A stretch of 64,000 nt of DNA from Streptomyces sp. MMBL 11-1 (lineage in GTDB: Bacteria > Actinomycetota > Actinomycetes > Streptomycetales > Streptomycetaceae), in the NCBI RefSeq assembly GCF_028622875.1, contig NZ_CP117709.1, positions 992,001-1,056,000 of the forward strand, given 5' to 3'. The stretch's first letter is position 1. Every line of letters starts with the position of its first letter. A program made the translations under genes and the position numbers. The notes below the pieces were generated by a model, which made no database searches, was not told where the DNA came from, and worked only from the letters and a program-made list of their open reading frames with translations. This document shows, piece by piece, positions 52,040 through 59,541 of the stretch.

Positions 52040-52519
52040 TCAGATGCCGTGCTTCTTGAGGATCGCCTCGATGTCGCTGAAGTCGTCGCCGGGCGCGGCG
52101 GCCTCCTGCTTCTTCTTCTGCTTCGGCTGCGCCTGTGGCTTCGCGGCCGAAGCCGCGGGGCCCGCCGTACCGCCCGCACCGAGCGAGGGGGCGGACGCGG
52201 CCGGGGCCACCGCGTCATTCCGCCGGGCCGCCCTCGCGGCCTTGCGCTCCGCCCGGGTGGTGGTGCCTCGACGCTCGATGGCGCGGGTGGTCATGAACAG
52301 CAGCCAGGAGAGGCCGAGCACCCCGAAGCCGAGCCAGACGCTCGGCTTGAAGGCGATCCCCGCGGCCCACTCGACGACCCCGGTCAGCACGAGCCCGACC
52401 GGGACGAGGGAGTAGGCGGCGATCCTCGTGGCCGTGAGGAACCGTTTGCGGTACGCGGTCACCGCGGCGATGCCCAGGCCGGCCGCCGACACCGCGGAAC
52501 AGATGGTCTCGGCAAGCAT
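52040..52519 (-). CDS. Hypothetical membrane protein with Lys/Gln-rich tail
   Basis: A 159-residue protein. Helices: an N-terminal one (ICSAVSAAGLGIAAVTAY), then IAAYSLVPVGLVLTGVVEWA and VWLGFGVLGLSWLLFMTT; then a basic stretch (RAERKAARAARRN), an Ala-rich linker, and a cytoplasmic tail KPQAQPKQKKKQ ending in DDFSDIEAILKKHGI, a conserved-looking amphipathic helix that may bind a partner. ATG 52519 has GGAGG five bases upstream, preferred over the longer frame to 52597. Family not recognised. Confidence 0.8.
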   Translation of the reverse strand: MLAETICSAVSAAGLGIAAVTAYRKRFLTATRIAAYSLVPVGLVLTGVVEWAAGIAFKPSVWLGFGVLGLSWLLFMTTRAIERRGTTTRAERKAARAARRNDAVAPAASAPSLGAGGTAGPAASAAKPQAQPKQKKKQEAAAPGDDFSDIEAILKKHGI

Positions 52520-52685
52520 CGGGGCCTCCAGGTGCAGGGGATACGTCCCTTCCATCCTGCACCGGCGACCGCCGTCGGGGCCATGGCGGTCGCCCACCTC
52601 AGGGACATTTCAGGGCCGGACTCCTCCCCAGGGGGTGGCCCGGTCCCGATGGGGGCCCGTCCGCCCGGCCTGAGAGACTGGGCCC

Positions 52686-53204
52686 ATGAGCGATTCCTCC
52701 CCCGCGGCACCGGTCGTCCTCGACCTCTGGTGCGATCTCGAATGCCCCGACTGCCACCGCGCCCTCGACGATGTGCGCGCGCTGCGCGCCCGGTACGGGG
52801 ACCGCGTCGAGATCCGGCTGCGGCACTTCCCGCTGGACAAGCACAAGCACGCCTACGCCGCGGCCCAGGCCGCCGAGGAGGCGACGGACCAGGGCAAGGG
52901 CTGGCCGTACATCGAGGCCCTGCTGTCCCGCACCGCCGATCTCGGCCGCACGGGCGAGCCCGTGCTCCTCGACGTGGCACGGGAACTGGACCTGGACGCC
53001 GAGGAGTTCGACACCGCGCTGATCGACGGCCGGCATCTGCTGATCGTCGACGCCGACCAGGCGGAGGGCAAGGCGATCGGCGTCACCGGCACGCCCACCT
53101 ATGTGATCGGCGACGAGCGGCTGGACGGCGGGAAGAGCCAGGACGGACTGCGCGAGCGGATCGAGGAGATCGTCGACGGCGTCCTGGCCGCACGGGACCG
53201 GTAG
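52686..53204 (+). CDS. DsbA/FrnE-like thioredoxin-fold protein
   Basis: A 172-residue DsbA-type thioredoxin-fold protein. Active site LDLWCDLECPDCHRAL (CPDC), followed by the helical insertion (AYAAAQAAEEATDQGKGW) and the cis-Pro loop GVTGTPTYVIGDE. No signal peptide is seen, so it is probably cytoplasmic and closer to the FrnE group. ATG 52686 is used. Convergent with the GNAT gene; no strong terminator between them was recognised. Confidence 0.9.
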   Translation: MSDSSPAAPVVLDLWCDLECPDCHRALDDVRALRARYGDRVEIRLRHFPLDKHKHAYAAAQAAEEATDQGKGWPYIEALLSRTADLGRTGEPVLLDVARELDLDAEEFDTALIDGRHLLIVDADQAEGKAIGVTGTPTYVIGDERLDGGKSQDGLRERIEEIVDGVLAARDR

Positions 53205-53302
53205 ACCTATATCCGCGGAGAGGCGGCGGCAGGTGTACCGGTGGCGGCCGGTAGGACCGGCGGCGCCCCGCCCCGTGGATCGGCCGGGCCCCGGGAAGGC
53301 CG

Positions 53303-54139
53303 CTACAGCGCCTTGGCCAGGTTGTACCGCGTCGTCGTGTAGCCCAGGGACTCGTACAGCCGCAGGGCCGGGGTGTTGGAGGTGAAGACGTGCAGGCCGA
53401 GCCGGTCCGCGCCCCAGGCCCGGGTGATGTCCTCGGCGAGCAGCATCAGGGCCCGGCCGTGGCCCCGGCCCCGGTGCTCCTCGCGCACCCCGACGTCGAA
53501 GACGAATCCGGCCGGGCCGCCCGGCGGCAGCTCCCGCTGGGCCACCCACACATGGCCGACGACCTCGCCCCCGTGCACCAGCACCCGGAAGCTCACGCCC
53601 CCGGTGGCCGGTCCGTCCGGCAGGAGGGCCGCGTGGTCGGCCTCGGACTTGAGCCGGGCCTGCTCGGGCGGCACTCCACGGTCGATCCAGTCCTGCGCGT
53701 ACGTCCGTACCGCGTCCCGTCGCCAGACGGCGAACTCCTCCTCGCTCATCGCGCGTGAGGTGAGGCCCCCGGGGAGCGGGGAGGTTCCCGGGCCGAGGTC
53801 CTTGACCATGTTGCGGCTGCGTTCGGTGTAGCCGAGGGCGGCCGCGAGGCAGCGGGCCGGGTCGTTGTCGGCGGGGACCTCCACCCGCACCCGGGTGCAG
53901 CCCCACCCGCGCAGCACCTCCTCGGCGGCGAGCGCGGCGATGGTGCCCCGGCCGCGTCTGCGCCGGGACTCCTCGACGTCGAGCGAGCGCAGCACCCCGG
54001 CGGTCGCGCCGAAGGCGTCGTCGGTGCTGATCGCGACGGAGCCGACGCGCCGCCCGTTGTCACACACGTCGTAGGTGCGGGCCCGCGCACCGTCGGCGCC
54101 CTGCTGAAGCGGCCCGGACGGCCGGAGTGTCGTGGTCAT
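53303..54139 (-). CDS. GNAT-family N-acetyltransferase (two GNAT domains)
   Basis: A 278-residue protein with two GNAT folds. The first has VLRSLDVEESRRRRGRGTIA (acetyl-CoA loop RRRGRG) and RCLAAALGYTERSRNM; the second has GFVFDVGVREEHRGRGHGRA and ALRLYESLGYTTTRYNLAKA. Such double GNATs resemble mycothiol synthase in layout, but the sequence does not show the MshD-specific parts, so the substrate is unknown. ATG 54139 is used; TTG 54142 is adjacent. 61 bases upstream of the pabC stop. Confidence 0.87.
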   Translation of the reverse strand: MTTTLRPSGPLQQGADGARARTYDVCDNGRRVGSVAISTDDAFGATAGVLRSLDVEESRRRRGRGTIAALAAEEVLRGWGCTRVRVEVPADNDPARCLAAALGYTERSRNMVKDLGPGTSPLPGGLTSRAMSEEEFAVWRRDAVRTYAQDWIDRGVPPEQARLKSEADHAALLPDGPATGGVSFRVLVHGGEVVGHVWVAQRELPPGGPAGFVFDVGVREEHRGRGHGRALMLLAEDITRAWGADRLGLHVFTSNTPALRLYESLGYTTTRYNLAKAL

Positions 54140-54200
54140 CAAGGGTGTCTATCCCCTGCGCGACGCCCCGTCACTCTCTTTTCCGGGCCGACGGGGCCCC

Positions 54201-55022
54201 TCACGGGTCGAGGTCGTCCCCGGCCCGCTCGGCGAAGATCCGCATGGCCTTCGCCGTCACCGGCCCGATCTCCGGGGTCAGCTCGCGGTCGTCCAGCCGG
54301 TGCACCGCCTGGACGTCGCGGAGCGTCGAGGTCAGGAACACCTCGTCGGCCTCGGCGAGGACGTCCATCGGCAGGTCGGTCTCCTCCGCCCCGGTCCACT
54401 CCACGGCCAGGGCGCGGGTGATCCCGGCGAGGCAGCCGGAGGCCACCGGCGGGGTGTGGATGCGGCCGTCCAGGACGACGAACACGTTGGAGCCGGTGCC
54501 TTCGCAGAGGCGGTCGGCGGTATTGGGGAACAGCGCCTCGGACGCGCCCCGTTCCCGCGCCCGTGCCAGGGCGACGACGTTCTCCGCGTACGAGGTGGTC
54601 TTCAGGCCGACGAGCGCGCCGCGTTCGTTGCGCGTCCAGGGGACCGTGATCACCGCCGTGCTGTCCGGGCGGCGGCTCACCCCGTCGAGGGCGACGACGA
54701 GGCTCGGCCCGTCAGTTCCCCGGTCGGAGCCGAGCGGGGACAGCCCGCCGGTGTAGGTGATCCGCAGGCGCCCCAGGGCGACGGGGTTGGCGTCGATGAC
54801 CGCGGCGGCGGCGCGCCGGACCTCGTCGTGGTCCGGGTCGGGCAGGCCCAGCCCCCGGGCGGACCGGGTGAGCCGGTCGAGGTGCCGGGTCAGCGCGAAG
54901 GGGCGCCCCTCGCTCGTACGCACCGTCTCGAAGATGCCGTCGCCCACGGTCAGCCCGTGGTCGAGCACCGACAGCCGGGCGTCGTGGGCGTCCCGCAGTC
55001 CGCCGTTGACCCAGATCCTCAT
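54201..55022 (-). CDS. pabC: Aminodeoxychorismate lyase (class IV aminotransferase)
   Basis: PLP enzyme that releases 4-aminobenzoate for folate. The 273-residue protein has VNGGLRDAHDARLSVLDHGL and GDGIFETVRTSEGRP, the PLP Lys in LVGLKTTSYAENVVALARAR, and EGTGSNVFVVLDGRI. ATG 55022 overlaps the pabB stop by four bases and has AAGGA upstream. The pairing with pabB favours the lyase over a branched-chain or D-amino acid aminotransferase. Confidence 0.9.
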   Translation of the reverse strand: MRIWVNGGLRDAHDARLSVLDHGLTVGDGIFETVRTSEGRPFALTRHLDRLTRSARGLGLPDPDHDEVRRAAAAVIDANPVALGRLRITYTGGLSPLGSDRGTDGPSLVVALDGVSRRPDSTAVITVPWTRNERGALVGLKTTSYAENVVALARARERGASEALFPNTADRLCEGTGSNVFVVLDGRIHTPPVASGCLAGITRALAVEWTGAEETDLPMDVLAEADEVFLTSTLRDVQAVHRLDDRELTPEIGPVTAKAMRIFAERAGDDLDP

Positions 55023-56077
55023 AGCGCGGTCCTTCCTGTCTCCGGATACGCGCCCGACGCTACAGCGAGCAGCCGGGAGGCCTTGAGCTCGGTCTCGTCC
55101 CATTCGCGCTCCGGGTCGGACCCCCAGGTGATCCCGGCCCCGGTCCCGAACCGCAGCAGCGCCGCCGACCCGGTCCGGTCGATCCAGAACGTCCTTATGC
55201 CCACCGCGAGGGAGGCGGTCCCCCGGTCGGCGTCGACCCAGCCGACCGCACCGCAGTACGGCCCGCGCGGGGCCCGTTCCAGCTCGGCGATGATCCGCAG
55301 CGCGCTGGACTTCGGAGCGCCCGTGACCGAGCCCGGCGGGAAGGCCGCCGAGAACAGCTCGGGCCAGCCCGCTCCCCCGGCCAGCCGCCCCTGGACGGTG
55401 GAGACGAGGTGGACGAGACCCGGGTGCTTCTCCACCACGCAGAGATCGGGCACGCTCACGCTTCCGGTGGCGCAGACCCGGCCCAGGTCGTTGCGGACCA
55501 GGTCCACGATCATCACGTTCTCCGCGTGGTCCTTCGCCAGCAGGTCGTCCTCGGTCCGGCCGGTGCCCTTGATCGGCCCGGACTCCACGATCCGCCCGTC
55601 GCGCCGGAGGAAGAGCTCCGGCGACGCGGTGGCGACCTCGACGCCGTGGCCGGGCAGCCGGATCGTTCCCGCGTACGGGGCGGGGTTGCCGCGGGCGAGC
55701 AGGGAGGTGAGGGCATCGACGTCGGCCCCGGCCCCGCCGCCGGGGAGCGGTGCGGACAGCACGCGGCAGAGGTTGGCCTGGTAGACGTCGCCCGCCGCGA
55801 TGTGTTCACGGATCCGCCGTACGCCCGCCGTGTAGGCGTCACGGTCCAGCGAGGAGGTCCAGTCCCCGACGGCGGGCCCTCGCCACGCTCCGGGCGCGGG
55901 AGGGGGCACCGCTTCCTTGCGCACGTCGGAGAAGCGGGCGCAGACGGTACGCCCTTCGAAATCGGCGCATACCGCCCAGAAACCGGATGAGTCAAGGGCC
56001 GCGGGATCGTGGGTCACATCCTGCAGACCGGAGGCGATGAGGCCGTCGAAACGGGCCAAGGGGGCGAGGTCGGACAC
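55019..56077 (-). CDS. pabB: Aminodeoxychorismate synthase component I
   Basis: Adds ammonia to chorismate. The 352-residue chorismate-binding protein has the N-terminal FDGLIASGLQDVTHDP and the core with AGDVYQANLCRVLSAPLPG, ASPELFLRRDGRIVESGPIK, GTGRTEDDLLAKDHAENVMI, VDLVRNDLGRVC, FPPGSVTGAPKSSALRIIAE and FGTGAGITWGSDPEREWDET. PIKGT marks the PabB type with the catalytic Lys. Shorter than anthranilate synthase I, as is usual. GTG 56077 is used. First gene of pabB-pabC. Confidence 0.92.
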   Translation of the reverse strand: MSDLAPLARFDGLIASGLQDVTHDPAALDSSGFWAVCADFEGRTVCARFSDVRKEAVPPPAPGAWRGPAVGDWTSSLDRDAYTAGVRRIREHIAAGDVYQANLCRVLSAPLPGGGAGADVDALTSLLARGNPAPYAGTIRLPGHGVEVATASPELFLRRDGRIVESGPIKGTGRTEDDLLAKDHAENVMIVDLVRNDLGRVCATGSVSVPDLCVVEKHPGLVHLVSTVQGRLAGGAGWPELFSAAFPPGSVTGAPKSSALRIIAELERAPRGPYCGAVGWVDADRGTASLAVGIRTFWIDRTGSAALLRFGTGAGITWGSDPEREWDETELKASRLLAVASGAYPETGRTAL

Positions 56078-56151
56078 GCGAATGAGTCTAGGACGGTCCG
56101 CAGTGACCTGCGCCGGGGCGAGTCACCGCAGCACGCTGCACAAACGCGTTT

Positions 56152-56179
56152 TTGTGCTGGCCCAGGAATCCGCTAGAGT
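56152..56179 (+). promoter_or_regulatory. Promoter of the tRNA cluster
   Basis: TTGTGC (56152-56157), 16 bases, TAGAGT (56174-56179): the best sigma-70-type match upstream of the tRNA genes. An imperfect palindrome (GCACAAA...TTTGTGC, 56138-56157) overlaps the -35. Confidence 0.65.
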
Positions 56180-56220
56180 TCAACACGTCGCCGGGACGCG
56201 CAAGCGGGCCGTTAGGACAA

Positions 56221-56293
56221 GCGGACGTAGCTCAGTTGGTAGAGCGCAACCTTGCCAAGGTTGAGGTCGCCAGTTCGAACCTGGTCGTCCGCT
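56221..56293 (+). tRNA. tRNA-Gly (anticodon GCC)
   Basis: 73-base cloverleaf: acceptor GCGGACG/CGTCCGC, D arm GCTC/GAGC, anticodon loop TTGCCAA, T arm GCCAG-TTCGAAC-CTGGT, discriminator T. No CCA is encoded. Confidence 0.97.
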
Positions 56294-56331
56294 CGCAGAA
56301 GGTGGGGGATTCTTCCCGAGCCCCCATCCCT

Positions 56332-56402
56332 GGTGGAGTGGCCGAGAGGCGAGGCAACGGCCTGCAAAGCCGTCTACACGGGTTCAAATCCCGTCTCCAC
56401 CT
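56332..56402 (+). tRNA. tRNA-Cys (anticodon GCA)
   Basis: 71-base cloverleaf: acceptor GGTGGAG/CTCCACC, anticodon loop CTGCAAA flanked by CGGC/GCCG, T loop TTCAAAT, discriminator T, followed by an encoded CCA at 56403-56405. Confidence 0.97.
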
Positions 56403-56406
56403 CCAA

Positions 56407-56478
56407 GGACGATTAGCTCAGCGGGAGAGCGCTTCCCTGACACGGAAGAGGTCACTGGTTCAATCCCAGTATCGTCCA
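56407..56478 (+). tRNA. tRNA-Val (anticodon GAC), copy 1
   Basis: 72-base cloverleaf: acceptor GGACGAT/ATCGTCC, anticodon stem CTTCC/GGAAG with loop CTGACAC, T loop TTCAATC, discriminator A. Its acceptor stem differs from copies 2 and 3. Confidence 0.97.
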
Positions 56479-56514
56479 CTGGTCCGCAAGGATCATCGGT
56501 CCGCAAGGATCCCC

Positions 56515-56586
56515 GCGCGATTAGCTCAGCGGGAGAGCGCTTCCCTGACACGGAAGAGGTCACTGGTTCAATCCCAGTATCGCGCA
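56515..56586 (+). tRNA. tRNA-Val (anticodon GAC), copy 2
   Basis: Same body as copy 1 but with acceptor GCGCGAT/ATCGCGC. No CCA is encoded. Confidence 0.97.
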
Positions 56587-56609
56587 CGCAGTACACGCAG
56601 ATCCGCCCC

Positions 56610-56681
56610 GCGCGATTAGCTCAGCGGGAGAGCGCTTCCCTGACACGGAAGAGGTCACTGGTTCAATCCCAGTATCGCGCA
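56610..56681 (+). tRNA. tRNA-Val (anticodon GAC), copy 3
   Basis: Identical to copy 2 over 72 bases; followed by an encoded CCA (56682-56684) and then by the cluster terminator. Confidence 0.97.
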
Positions 56682-56689
56682 CCACGTTG

Positions 56690-56722
56690 AGAACCCCCGG
56701 CCGTCTCCAGGCCGGGGGTTCT
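56690..56722 (+). terminator. Terminator of the tRNA cluster
   Basis: Arms AGAACCCCCGGCC / GGCCGGGGGTTCT around GTCTCCA, perfect over 12-13 bp and followed by TTCCGT; it begins 9 bases past the last tRNA. Confidence 0.88.
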
Positions 56723-56798
56723 TCCGTCGTATGGGCCGCCGCCCTCCGGGACCCGGTGGCGCGGCGGCCGCCCGTTCCCCCGGGTCCCGGAGGAGCGC

Positions 56799-57128
56799 TC
56801 AGGACGAGAACAGCATGCGGCCGAAGCCCTTCTGACGGTGGTGGCCGTAGTGCGCACCGTGCCCGCCGTGCTGCGGCGCGCCCCAGGCGGGAGCATGGGC
56901 GGCGGGCGCTGCAGGGTAGGCCTGCGGGGCGGGGGGCGCAGCAGGGTAGGCCTGCGGGGCGGGAGGTGCGGGCGGCGCCTGCTGGGACCACTGGGACTCC
57001 AGACGGGTCAGCGACTCCAGCTCGCCGTAGTCGAGGAATATCCCCCGGCAACCGCTGCACTGCTCGATCTGAACGCCGTTGCGGTTGTACGTGTTCATCT
57101 GCGCGTGACACTTCGGGCACTGCATCAT
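56799..57128 (-). CDS. TFIIB-type zinc-ribbon protein with Ala/Pro and His-rich tail
   Basis: A 109-residue protein. Residues 1-30 form a zinc ribbon: QCPKCHAQMNTYNRNGVQIE then QCSGCRGIFLDYGEL, four Cys as two CxxC pairs. Then come two near-identical QAYPAAP units and a Gly/His-rich part (HGGHGAHYGHH). ATG 57128 has GAGGAG 8 bases upstream. Zinc-ribbon proteins of this kind are unassigned in function; nucleic-acid or metal binding is possible. Monocistronic. Confidence 0.85.
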   Translation of the reverse strand: MMQCPKCHAQMNTYNRNGVQIEQCSGCRGIFLDYGELESLTRLESQWSQQAPPAPPAPQAYPAAPPAPQAYPAAPAAHAPAWGAPQHGGHGAHYGHHRQKGFGRMLFSS

Positions 57129-57193
57129 CGGCTCGGCTCCTCGCCCTCGTTGTGCCGTCGCCGGAATGTCTGCCCGGCGGCGGTCCGTTCACC

Positions 57194-58246
57194 CTACGAC
57201 GCGTGGTCGGCGGTCAACTCGGGCGGCAACGTAGCGATTCGGGCACAGGATTCGATCATCAGCTGTTCGAGCTCGTCGGGATCCCGCTGCTCCGTGGCGC
57301 ACTTGGCGAGGGCGAGGGCCGCCGTCTGCACCGTCAGCGCGCGGGCCGGGACGTCCAGTTCGGGCCAGGGGTCCCCGTCGGCGGGCACCGCGGGCCCCCC
57401 GGCGGACCGGTAGGCGTCCAGGAAGGCCAACCAGTCCTCCGGAGCCAGGAGTCCGGCCGCGTACCAGGCGGCGGGCCGGCCGAGGTCCCAGGCCGGATCG
57501 CCCGCCCCCGCGTCGTCCACGTCGATGAGCAGCCAGGGCCCGTCCGGAGCGGGATGGCGGACGAGTTGGCCGAGGTGCAGGTCCCCGTGGCACAGGAAGC
57601 CGCCCCTTCCGGCGGGTGCCGGGGCCTCGCCCCGGGCCCAGGCGGGCAGGGTCCGCCAGCCGGCCAGCACGGGCAGGACGGCCGGGTCGCCGGGAAGGGC
57701 GGCGCGCATCCGGGCGACGGCCCGCGCGGCCTTGGCCGGCCCGCCCATCGGCGGGAGCCGGAACGGGGGCTCCGTCCGGTGGAGGCGGGCGAGCAGCGCC
57801 GCGGCCTCGGCCCAGGGGGCCGCCCCGGGGTCGGTGGGGTCGACGGGCGCGCCGAGCGGCCAGAGCGTGACCGGACGCGGGGCGGGCGTGGCGCGCTCCA
57901 GGAATTCCGGGCGCCGGTCGTCGGAGGTCACCGGCCGCCGGGGGTGTCCGGAGTGCCCCGGTCGCCCCGGGACGGCGCGGGAGTGCCCGGGGGCGGTGAG
58001 CGGCGGGAGCAGGATCCCGGTGAGCTGCGGGGCGGCGGCCAGGGCGATCCGGGCGGCGAGCGCCTCGCGGTCGGTGTCGGCGGCGTGGGCCTTCGCGACG
58101 ATCGCGCCACTGCGGACCACCGTGCCGTCGGGCCGGTCCGCGAGGACCTGTGGCGGCCCGCACACGCAACGCGCCCTGGCGGGGTGGGAGAGGCCATGCG
58201 CGAGGGTGCCCAGGTCATGGACGACTGAGGTCTGGGTGGTGGTCAA
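57194..58246 (-). CDS. Aminoglycoside phosphotransferase-fold kinase
   Basis: A 350-residue small-molecule-kinase-like protein. The catalytic loop is FLCHGDLHLGQLV (usual HGDxxxxN has Gln here, as in maltokinase-type enzymes) and the metal-binding loop is LLIDVDDAGAGDPAWDLGRP. The N-lobe Lys is probably in GAIVAKAHAADTD. The substrate is unknown; nothing nearby suggests drug resistance. The start is uncertain: TTG 58246 with GGGGGAG three bases upstream is used; no better ATG or GTG exists near the conserved beginning. Confidence 0.78.
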   Translation of the reverse strand: MTTTQTSVVHDLGTLAHGLSHPARARCVCGPPQVLADRPDGTVVRSGAIVAKAHAADTDREALAARIALAAAPQLTGILLPPLTAPGHSRAVPGRPGHSGHPRRPVTSDDRRPEFLERATPAPRPVTLWPLGAPVDPTDPGAAPWAEAAALLARLHRTEPPFRLPPMGGPAKAARAVARMRAALPGDPAVLPVLAGWRTLPAWARGEAPAPAGRGGFLCHGDLHLGQLVRHPAPDGPWLLIDVDDAGAGDPAWDLGRPAAWYAAGLLAPEDWLAFLDAYRSAGGPAVPADGDPWPELDVPARALTVQTAALALAKCATEQRDPDELEQLMIESCARIATLPPELTADHAS

Positions 58247-58672
58247 CAGCTCCCCCGGCGGTCGGCCCGGCCGTGGCACCGGTCCCGCCGTGAGCGTAAC
58301 GCGAGGAGCCGGCCCGGGAACCGACCGGTCCGGAAGCAGGTGCCGGGCCGGGCCGGGCCGGAACATCGCACCGGTGCATCGGTCCGAACGCCAAGCCGAA
58401 CGCCGGTCCGAACGGCCGAGGAGAACCGCCTGGCCGGAACACCCCACCCCGGAACTCCGGGCCGGCCGGAGCATCGGCCCTGAAACCGTTGGCGCCGGTG
58501 CTTGTGTGCCGGCCCTGCGGGGCAACGGCAAGAGCGGGGGCCCGGACAGCGCGATGCCCGGTCAGCTCCCCAGCTGACCGGACAAACGCTGCCGTCCGCC
58601 GCACCCCCGTCCCCACGGGGCTGTTGGCCGGATGTGTGGGTCCGGACCGCTCTTCCGGACCCCGGGCGCCGC
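58247..58672. other. Intergenic, GC-rich with short CCGAAC/GGTCCG repeats
   Basis: 426 bases without a gene I can support. It contains degenerate direct repeats such as GGTCCGAACGCC/GCCGAACGCCGGTCCGAAC between about 58379 and 58420, and runs of GCCGG. Open frames crossing it have low-complexity composition and no ribosome sites. Confidence 0.55.
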
Positions 58673-58879
58673 TCAGCGCCCCAGCATCACCGCCACGGAC
58701 GACGCCTGTGTGACCACCGCTTCCCAGCCGCCGAAGCCGACCGCGAGCAGGGTCGCCAGGGGAAGGACCATCGCCGTCGCCACCAAGGGGTGACGGGTGC
58801 CGGACGAACGGGCGCCGTACGCCGCGTACGCCCTGCGCCCCTGCGTACGGACCACCGTCCGCGTTGCCGTGTCCGACAT
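58673..58879 (-). CDS. Small hypothetical membrane protein (68 residues)
   Basis: 68 residues: a basic N-terminal half (TRTVVRTQGRRAYAAYGARS) and one membrane helix (LVATAMVLPLATLLAVGFGG), ending SSVAVMLGR. ATG 58879 has GGAGAGG at good spacing, which makes a real gene likely. Not recognised; no partner is evident. Confidence 0.7.
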   Translation of the reverse strand: MSDTATRTVVRTQGRRAYAAYGARSSGTRHPLVATAMVLPLATLLAVGFGGWEAVVTQASSVAVMLGR

Positions 58880-59541
58880 GGTTCCTCTCCTGACCTGATG
58901 GGGAGCGACGGGCGTGTGACCTCGGGGGACGAGTGCTGCGCCCGCCGCTTGACCTCAACATTAGGTAACCGGCCCACACAGGGCGTCATGCCCGCGTACC
59001 GAATCCCGGGCCTCCCGGAGGATGAGCCGTCGTCGACCGGCGTACTCCCCTGGGTGGAGACGGACCATCGGGGGTGGGGGACTTCCCGGAGGGGACGCCG
59101 GGGGCTGTCCGGCTCGCTTCCGGTACGCGCCCGCCGGCCTCCCGGACGCGTGCGGCGACCTCCTACCGGACGCGTGCGCCGACATCCCGGACGCGTGCGC
59201 CGGGTGACTTCACTCACGCCCACCGCTCCCGGCGGGCGGCCGCCCCCGTGCCGGGGCCCCTCGGGGCACCGCCACCCGGTGGGCCCGGGCGGCGGTCGCG
59301 GCCTCCGCGGCGGCCGCGGCCCGGGGTTTCCCCGGTGATCCAAACCCCCTTGCCCGGGGGCACTTTGAGTGGGCCGACCGGCCGCGGGGCCCGGATCCGC
59401 CGTGCCCCGCCGCCTCTTCACCTCTCCCGCCCGGCACGGACAATCGAATCCCCGGCGAGGGCGCGGCCTCTGAGCGCGCCGGGCGCGGGGTACGTAAGCT
59501 GTGCCTCGTCAGGCGGACCAGGCAGCGGGGATGGGCAGACG
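58880..59541. other. Intergenic region upstream of the protein kinase gene
   Basis: 662 bases without a supportable gene. Features: three CCGGACGCGTGCG units at 59142, 59166 and 59187 (periods 24 and 21), and GC-rich runs near 59280-59330. An open frame continuous with the kinase gene runs through it but is Arg/Pro-rich. The kinase promoter should be near the right end. Confidence 0.5.

Noticed and set aside
59074..59541. N-terminal extension of the Ser/Thr kinase
   Set aside because: The in-frame upstream stretch is low-complexity and the kinase domain begins normally right after ATG 59542.
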